This document shows positions 1 to 3,862 of a stretch of 8,517 nucleotides of DNA, one piece after another. Location of the stretch: assembly GCA_002482715.1 (NCBI GenBank), contig DLGN01000015.1, forward strand, positions 1 to 8,517, in the 5' to 3' direction. Under the pieces are notes generated by a model. That model was not told the origin of the DNA and did not search any database. It saw only the letters and a program-made list of their open reading frames with translations. The stretch comes from Oxalobacteraceae bacterium UBA7693 (lineage in GTDB: Bacteria; Pseudomonadota; Gammaproteobacteria; Burkholderiales; Burkholderiaceae_D). The position numbers were made by a program, and so were the translations under genes. The stretch's first letter is position 1; each line of letters starts with the position of its first letter.

Positions 1-1879
1 TTAAATGCACCAACAACAGAGACAAAGCCGCCGGCGTCACGCCGGAGATGCGACCACACTGCCCTAAAGTTTCTGGTTTTTGTGCATTTAATTTTTGCTT
101 CACTTCGATTGAAAGGCCATTCACTTCTAGATAATCAAAGTCGCTTGGCATCTTTAGATTTTCATAATGCGCCTGACGTTCGACCTCTTTGGCTTGACGT
201 CCGATATAGCCCGAATATTTGATTTGAATTTCTATCTGTTCTTTGACCGCTGGATCGGAAACATTCTCACCCGCTAAAGATTGCCCTTCTTTACCTTTGA
301 GTGTCATTAGCTGATCATAGGTAACTTCTGGACGACGCAGTAAATCTGCCAACGAATACTCGCGTTCCAAGGCTTTGCCCACGACACGTTCTGCTTCGGC
401 ATCTTCGACGATACGTGGATTGACCCAGGTTGATTTCAACCTTTCCATTTCACGTGAAACAGCTTCACGCTTTTCTTCGAACATTTGCCATTGCTTATCG
501 CTGACGCAACCTAGCTTGCGACCTATCTCAGTCAGCCGCATATCAGCATTGTCTTCGCGCAAGCTGAGGCGGAATTCGGCACGACTAGTGAACATACGAT
601 AAGGTTCTTGCACGCCTTTAGTCACGAGATCATCGACCAATACGCCCAGATAAGCTTCATCACGACGTGGAACCCAAGCCTCTTTGCCCTGCGTTTGCAA
701 GGCGGCACTCAGACCCGCCAGCATACCTTGGGCGGCTGCTTCTTCGTATCCCGTCGTACCATTAATCTGTCCAGCGAAGAACAAACCTTGGATAGAACGT
801 GTTTCCAAGGATGTTTTTAATCCGCGCGGATCAAAGTAATCGTATTCAATCGCATAGCCAGGACGCAAAATATAGGCGTTTTCCATACCGCGCATAGAGC
901 GCACCAACTCTAATTGCACATCGAATGGCAGGCTGGTAGAAATGCCATTTGGATAAAACTCATTCGTGGTCAAACCTTCTGGCTCAAGGAAAATCTGGTG
1001 CGAATCCTTGCCTGAAAAGCGATGAATCTTGTCTTCAATTGATGGACAATAACGAGGCCCAACCCCTTCGATCACCCCGGTGTACATAGGACTACGGTCT
1101 AAGCCAGCACGAATAATGTCATGTGTTTTTGCATTGGTATGCGTAATCCAGCATGGCACTTGACGCGGATGCATAGCAACATTGCCCATCACCGAGAACA
1201 CTGGAATAGGATCGAGATCGCCTGGTTGCTCTTCCATTTGGGAAAAATCGATACTGCGACCATCAATACGCGGCGGCGTACCCGTCTTCAAACGCCCTTG
1301 CGGCAGCGCTAATTCTTTCAAGCGACTAGACAAAGAGATCGCTGGCGGATCACCAGCACGACCGGCTGAATAGCTATTTAACCCAACATGTATCTTCCCA
1401 TCGAGAAAAGTACCGGCTGTCAACACGACGGCACGCGCCTTAAATTTCAAGCCAACTTGGGTCACTGCACCAACAACTCTATCGCCCTCAACCACCAAAT
1501 CATCGACAGCTTGCTGGAATATCCACAGATTTTCTTGATTCTCTAGGCGACTACGGATTGCTTGTTTGTACAAAATCCGGTCAGCTTGCGCCCGCGTCGC
1601 CCGTACTGCCGGACCTTTGGATGAGTTCAAAATACGAAACTGTATGCCTGCCTCATCGGTCGCAATTGCCATCGCACCGCCCATCGCATCGACCTCTTTG
1701 ACCAGATGCCCCTTACCTATTCCACCGATGGATGGATTGCAGGACATCTGCCCTAAAGTCTCAATATTATGGGTCAACAATAGCGTTTTTTGGCCCATGC
1801 GTGCGGAAGCCAAAGCGGCTTCTGTACCGGCATGACCGCCGCCAACGACGATGACATCGAATTCATTTGGATAAAACAT
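1..1879 (-). CDS. mnmG: MnmG (GidA), tRNA uridine-5-carboxymethylaminomethyl modification enzyme, 3' end cut by window
   Basis: FAD-dependent enzyme that works with the GTPase MnmE in the cytoplasm to install the (carboxymethyl)aminomethyl group on U34 of certain tRNAs. Reading from ATG at 1879, the protein opens with MFYPNEFDVIVVGGGHAGTE: a Rossmann dinucleotide-binding loop with GGGHAG at residues 13-18. The family signature CNPSIGGIGKGHLVKE follows at 47-62. A second conserved cysteine lies in GPRYCPSIEDK (Cys278), matching the two functionally important cysteines of the family (Cys47 and Cys277 in E. coli). The C-terminal MnmE-binding region ends in RISGVTPAAALSLLLVHL, still open at base 2. 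About 626 residues are present, and the family is roughly 630-650 long, so only a few residues are missing. The TTA at bases 1-3 is not an in-frame stop. No strong Shine-Dalgarno precedes the ATG. A parS-like site lies inside the gene at 446-461. The two genes immediately upstream (to the right) are co-directional. Confidence 0.97.
   Translation of the reverse strand, partial: MFYPNEFDVIVVGGGHAGTEAALASARMGQKTLLLTHNIETLGQMSCNPSIGGIGKGHLVKEVDAMGGAMAIATDEAGIQFRILNSSKGPAVRATRAQADRILYKQAIRSRLENQENLWIFQQAVDDLVVEGDRVVGAVTQVGLKFKARAVVLTAGTFLDGKIHVGLNSYSAGRAGDPPAISLSSRLKELALPQGRLKTGTPPRIDGRSIDFSQMEEQPGDLDPIPVFSVMGNVAMHPRQVPCWITHTNAKTHDIIRAGLDRSPMYTGVIEGVGPRYCPSIEDKIHRFSGKDSHQIFLEPEGLTTNEFYPNGISTSLPFDVQLELVRSMRGMENAYILRPGYAIEYDYFDPRGLKTSLETRSIQGLFFAGQINGTTGYEEAAAQGMLAGLSAALQTQGKEAWVPRRDEAYLGVLVDDLVTKGVQEPYRMFTSRAEFRLSLREDNADMRLTEIGRKLGCVSDKQWQMFEEKREAVSREMERLKSTWVNPRIVEDAEAERVVGKALEREYSLADLLRRPEVTYDQLMTLKGKEGQSLAGENVSDPAVKEQIEIQIKYSGYIGRQAKEVERQAHYENLKMPSDFDYLEVNGLSIEVKQKLNAQKPETLGQCGRISGVTPAALSLLLVHL
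446..461. other. parS-like ParB-binding site inside mnmG
   Basis: CATTTCACGTGAAACA differs from the widely conserved chromosomal parS 16-mer TGTTTCACGTGAAACA only at the first two bases and keeps the central TTTCACGTGAAA palindrome. It falls in mnmG codons encoding Ser-Arg-Glu-Met near residue 475. parS sites inside coding sequences near parAB are well known. Two better copies within 2.3 kb make chance unlikely. ParB would nucleate here and spread during chromosome segregation. Confidence 0.75.
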
Positions 1880-1929
1880 GTGGATAGCTCAAGGAGGAAA
1901 TGCTTGGTGACGACACGGTAAAACTTATA

Positions 1930-1960
1930 CGAGGCACGATTATAGTTGCTTTTTGCCTCG
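1930..1960. promoter_or_regulatory. Candidate mnmG promoter with flanking inverted repeat
   Basis: On the minus strand a perfect -10 hexamer TATAAT (complement of 1939-1944) lies about 60 bases before the mnmG ATG. The -35 is poor: GTATTT at a 17-base spacing. A perfect 7-bp inverted repeat, CGAGGCA at 1930-1936 and TGCCTCG at 1954-1960, encloses the -10 with a 17-base gap. The arms could be an operator, or a weak stem ending the upstream transcript, since the minus strand continues TATAAGTTTT after the stem. The -10 is seen directly; promoter activity and operator role are inferred. Confidence 0.45.
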
Positions 1961-2004
1961 CAAATACTTAAATCACCCTAGAAAGAATGAAAAAGCTCAC
2001 AAAA

Positions 2005-2020
2005 CGTTTCACGTGAAACA
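2005..2020. other. parS site downstream of the membrane-anchored gene
   Basis: CGTTTCACGTGAAACA contains the perfect 14-bp palindrome GTTTCACGTGAAAC (2006-2019) and matches 15 of 16 bases of the canonical parS. It sits three bases beyond the stop codon of the 2024-2692 gene. It is identical, with a 20-bp shared core, to the copy at 2699-2714. By family knowledge it is a centromere site for chromosomal ParB (Spo0J). Confidence 0.93.
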
Positions 2021-2023
2021 ATC

Positions 2024-2692
2024 TCAATTTCCGCCAAACAAAGCGAGCAGCACCAAAATAAGGCCGACAGCGGTCAAAGCAACATAAATACGCATCGGCC
2101 ACTTACTTACCGGAACGGGTTTAGCCCGCTTAGAACGCCTACGTTTCTTCGGCTTTTCTGGTTCAGGAAATACCTGCACCAATTTACTACTGCGCTTCTC
2201 TTTCTTTATCCTCAGCTTAGTGTCCAACTCTAATGAAAGCGGGATATCGATATCATAAACACTCTCAGCTTCCTTCTTTCGTTGCTTCACTGAACGCATG
2301 AAATTCGCTCGGGTATCAACCACCAAGCCCGAACCACTATGCAAAGGATCTAAGGAAGATGAAAAGAACTCATCGGAATTAAGATCATCCGCCTGAGCGC
2401 CGATATCTCTACGCATTTTCATTCCCTGTTCTACGGCGACTTCACCAGGTATCGCGACAAGAAGATCTTTCCCAATTAAAGCTGCCGCAACTGCATCAAG
2501 ATCAATCGCTCCGTCACCCTCAAAAACATGTTGCAAATCAACATAACTTAAATCACGATCAACAGCCAGCAAGACAAGCTGTTCCGGCCGACTGAGCTCA
2601 AGATTGCGATTGCGAATTTCTGCATCACCTAAATTCGTGCGACGAAATACTTTATTCTTCAACTCGCCCAAAATATTCTCCAAATATTCCAT
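2024..2692 (-). CDS. Unrecognised 222-residue protein with C-terminal membrane anchor, bracketed by parS sites
   Basis: I do not recognise a family. Residues 1-90 are mixed and well structured. The stretch LSRPEQLVLLAVDRDLSYVD (33-52), followed by a second helix-rich segment and GKDLLVAIPG (74-83), resembles a small winged-helix fold of the kind that asks whether a response is on or off, but this is pattern reading only. Residues 91-175 are charged and probably a flexible linker. A strongly basic patch KPKKRRRSKRAKP (180-192) precedes a single hydrophobic helix (about 201-219), and the protein ends FGGN. This predicts a tail-anchored inner-membrane protein with its N-terminus in the cytoplasm. 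It starts at ATG with only a weak GAG just before it. It follows the TSUP transporter gene by 25 bases, suggesting co-transcription, and precedes mnmG by 144 bases. Identical parS sites lie directly before the start and after the stop. It is a likely real gene because length, composition and coding style are coherent. Function is unknown. Confidence 0.85.
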   Translation of the reverse strand: MEYLENILGELKNKVFRRTNLGDAEIRNRNLELSRPEQLVLLAVDRDLSYVDLQHVFEGDGAIDLDAVAAALIGKDLLVAIPGEVAVEQGMKMRRDIGAQADDLNSDEFFSSSLDPLHSGSGLVVDTRANFMRSVKQRKKEAESVYDIDIPLSLELDTKLRIKKEKRSSKLVQVFPEPEKPKKRRRSKRAKPVPVSKWPMRIYVALTAVGLILVLLALFGGN

Positions 2693-2698
2693 CTCAAA

Positions 2699-2714
2699 CG
2701 TTTCACGTGAAACA
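2699..2714. other. parS site between TSUP gene and membrane-anchored gene
   Basis: CGTTTCACGTGAAACA contains the perfect GTTTCACGTGAAAC palindrome (2700-2713) and matches 15 of 16 bases of canonical parS. It occupies most of the 25-base gap between the TSUP stop codon and the ATG of the next gene, so it also lies just upstream of that gene's start in the transcript. ParB bound here could influence transcription across the junction (inference). Confidence 0.93.
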
Positions 2715-2717
2715 AAT

Positions 2718-3530
2718 TCACTTTAAAAAAGCATCATAAGAAGTCTTCATCACCAACAAGCTCACTACCAATAGGAATAAACTTCGAACAAATTCACTTC
2801 CATATTTAATAGCCATGCGACTTCCTGCAATTGAACCAACTACACCGCAAACAGCCATACCTATTCCCAAGACCCACATGACGTGACCACTAAACCCAAA
2901 CCAGAGCAAGGCTGCAGCATTACAGGCAACGTTCAGCACTTTAGCAGACGCTGATGCCTGCAAAAAGTCATACCCAAACACACGCACAAAAATAAAAATA
3001 AAAAAACTGCCAGTTCCTGGCCCAAAGAAGCCGTCATAAAACCCAATCAAGCCACCAACGAATAACGCTAACAACAACTCCTTACGCCCGGAATAGAAAG
3101 CATTAGATTGCGCGCCCAAATCCTTTTTCCAAAAAGTGTAAATTGCTATTGCTACTAAAATAAACGGTAGTGTCTTTCGTAGATATGTTGGCGGAATATG
3201 CGTAACAGTAATCGCCCCAGCAAAAGAAAACATAAACGCAACGACACCAGCCGGAACGATGATGGTCCAAGGCAAGCGCACCGCCTTTACATAATTCATC
3301 GCAGCTACGGACGTTCCCCACACACCAGCGAACTTGCTGGTGCCAAGCAAACTGGCCGGAGCCGATGTTGGGAAAACCGAAAACAGCGCGGGCAATTGAA
3401 TCAATCCGCCACCGCCCACTACTGCATCAACAAACCCGGCAAGAAAAGCGGCAATTCCCAATATAAAATAATCAGCCACACCACTCCAATCCGTAGCGAA
3501 AAACACATTAACAACACAATAAAAAAGCAC
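2718..3530 (-). CDS. TSUP family (TauE/SafE, YfcA-like) membrane transporter
   Basis: Polytopic inner-membrane protein of the family that exports or imports small anions, mainly sulfur compounds such as sulfite, sulfoacetate or thiosulfate; the substrate here cannot be read from sequence. Two homologous halves are visible, each with the family's glycine-rich motif: AGFVDAVVGGGGLI at residues 31-44 and GFYDGFFGPGTGSFF at 163-177. The second closely matches the GFYDGFFGP signature of E. coli YfcA. About seven or eight hydrophobic helices span 20-270, and the 270-residue length equals the YfcA-type average. The start is uncertain: the longest frame begins with GTG at 3530 without a Shine-Dalgarno and has an upstream in-frame TGA, so it cannot be much longer. 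A GTG at 3479 (residue 18) has GGAG four bases upstream and would still keep the first helix. It is divergent from the TonB receptor gene and probably co-transcribed with the downstream tail-anchored gene. Confidence 0.93.
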   Translation of the reverse strand: MLFYCVVNVFFATDWSGVADYFILGIAAFLAGFVDAVVGGGGLIQLPALFSVFPTSAPASLLGTSKFAGVWGTSVAAMNYVKAVRLPWTIIVPAGVVAFMFSFAGAITVTHIPPTYLRKTLPFILVAIAIYTFWKKDLGAQSNAFYSGRKELLLALFVGGLIGFYDGFFGPGTGSFFIFIFVRVFGYDFLQASASAKVLNVACNAAALLWFGFSGHVMWVLGIGMAVCGVVGSIAGSRMAIKYGSEFVRSLFLLVVSLLVMKTSYDAFLK

Positions 3531-3610
3531 ATCAAATAGGCAACAAGGATATCAAGCTTCACTCACGAAAGTAGAAAAAAATCAATCGTATTGCCTCAAA
3601 CCAACTGCAA

Positions 3611-3650
3611 ATACAACAAAGTTTTTCTTATAAGCAAAACTCTGTTGTAT
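3611..3650. repeat. 40-bp near-perfect inverted repeat (large dyad)
   Basis: The left half ATACAACAAAGTTTTTCTTA is mirrored by the right half TAAGCAAAACTCTGTTGTAT with no spacer. Eighteen of twenty base pairs match; the exceptions are 3619/3642 and 3626/3635. It is AT-rich with a CTTATAAG centre and has no T-tract typical of a terminator. It could be an operator for a dimeric or tetrameric regulator serving one or both divergent genes, or a cruciform-forming element. The symmetry is seen directly; the function is inferred. Confidence 0.85.
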
Positions 3651-3675
3651 CACTCAAACAGAAAGGGAACTTTCA

Positions 3676-3705
3676 TTGACACGCCACAAGGGAAAATGAT
3701 CTGAT
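3676..3705 (+). promoter_or_regulatory. Candidate promoter for the TonB-dependent receptor
   Basis: A perfect -35 hexamer TTGACA (3676-3681) is followed after 18 bases by TCTGAT (3700-3705), a four-of-six match to the -10 consensus. Transcription would begin near 3712, giving a leader of about 150 bases. The large dyad would then lie around -80 and the small dyad around +10 to +30, typical activator and repressor positions. The weak -10 and long spacer keep confidence low. Confidence 0.35.
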
Positions 3706-3721
3706 GTCGTCTGCAACTAAG

Positions 3722-3741
3722 ATTCGCAAAAAGTTGCGAAT
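3722..3741. promoter_or_regulatory. 20-bp dyad, candidate operator or leader hairpin
   Basis: ATTCGCAA (3722-3729) and TTGCGAAT (3734-3741) are perfect 8-bp inverted arms around the 4-base spacer AAAG. As DNA this looks like an operator for a helix-turn-helix dimer near the predicted start of the receptor transcript. As RNA it would form an eight-pair hairpin with an AAAG loop in the leader. Which of these applies, if either, cannot be decided here. Confidence 0.6.
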
Positions 3742-3850
3742 AAAGACACGCAATATAGACGTGCTAAAAGAAAGACAAGCAAGAGGGAAGTAGTAAATCT
3801 CACACTTATCAACAAATGGTGCAGTTCTTTAAAAAAATCATCATATCCAC

Positions 3851-3862
3851 AAGGAGTACTAA
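3851..3862 (+). promoter_or_regulatory. Strong ribosome binding site for the receptor gene
   Basis: AAGGAG at 3851-3856 lies six bases before ATG 3863. It is the best Shine-Dalgarno in the window and fixes this start, which is also directly followed by a proper signal peptide. Confidence 0.85.

Larger units (their letters stand above)
3531..3862. other. Divergent intergenic regulatory region, no convincing gene
   Basis: This AT-rich 332-bp stretch separates the leftward TSUP gene from the rightward receptor gene. It holds two dyads (3611-3650 and 3722-3741), a candidate rightward promoter and the receptor's ribosome binding site, each listed separately. Two very short reading frames (3704-3793 and 3816-3866, plus strand) lack clear support and are treated only as observations. 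I see no tRNA or recognisable riboswitch. Confidence 0.7.

Noticed and set aside
1..3. TTA at the left edge read as the mnmG stop codon
   Set aside because: It is out of frame: mnmG codons end on base 2, so the gene continues beyond the window.
375..1835. Several plus-strand frames of 63-89 codons
   Set aside because: They lie antisense to mnmG, whose protein is confidently read across the whole region.
3198..3539. 113-codon plus-strand frame opposite the TSUP gene
   Set aside because: Antisense to well-conserved transmembrane coding sequence; very basic, low-quality composition.
3806..3851. DnaA-box-like TTATCAACA (3806-3814) and ATATCCACA (3843-3851), with further one-mismatch matches at 1519-1527 and at 1879-1887 (minus)
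   Set aside because: All are imperfect and spread out, with no dense cluster, no AT-rich unwinding repeats and no dnaA nearby; not enough for an origin.
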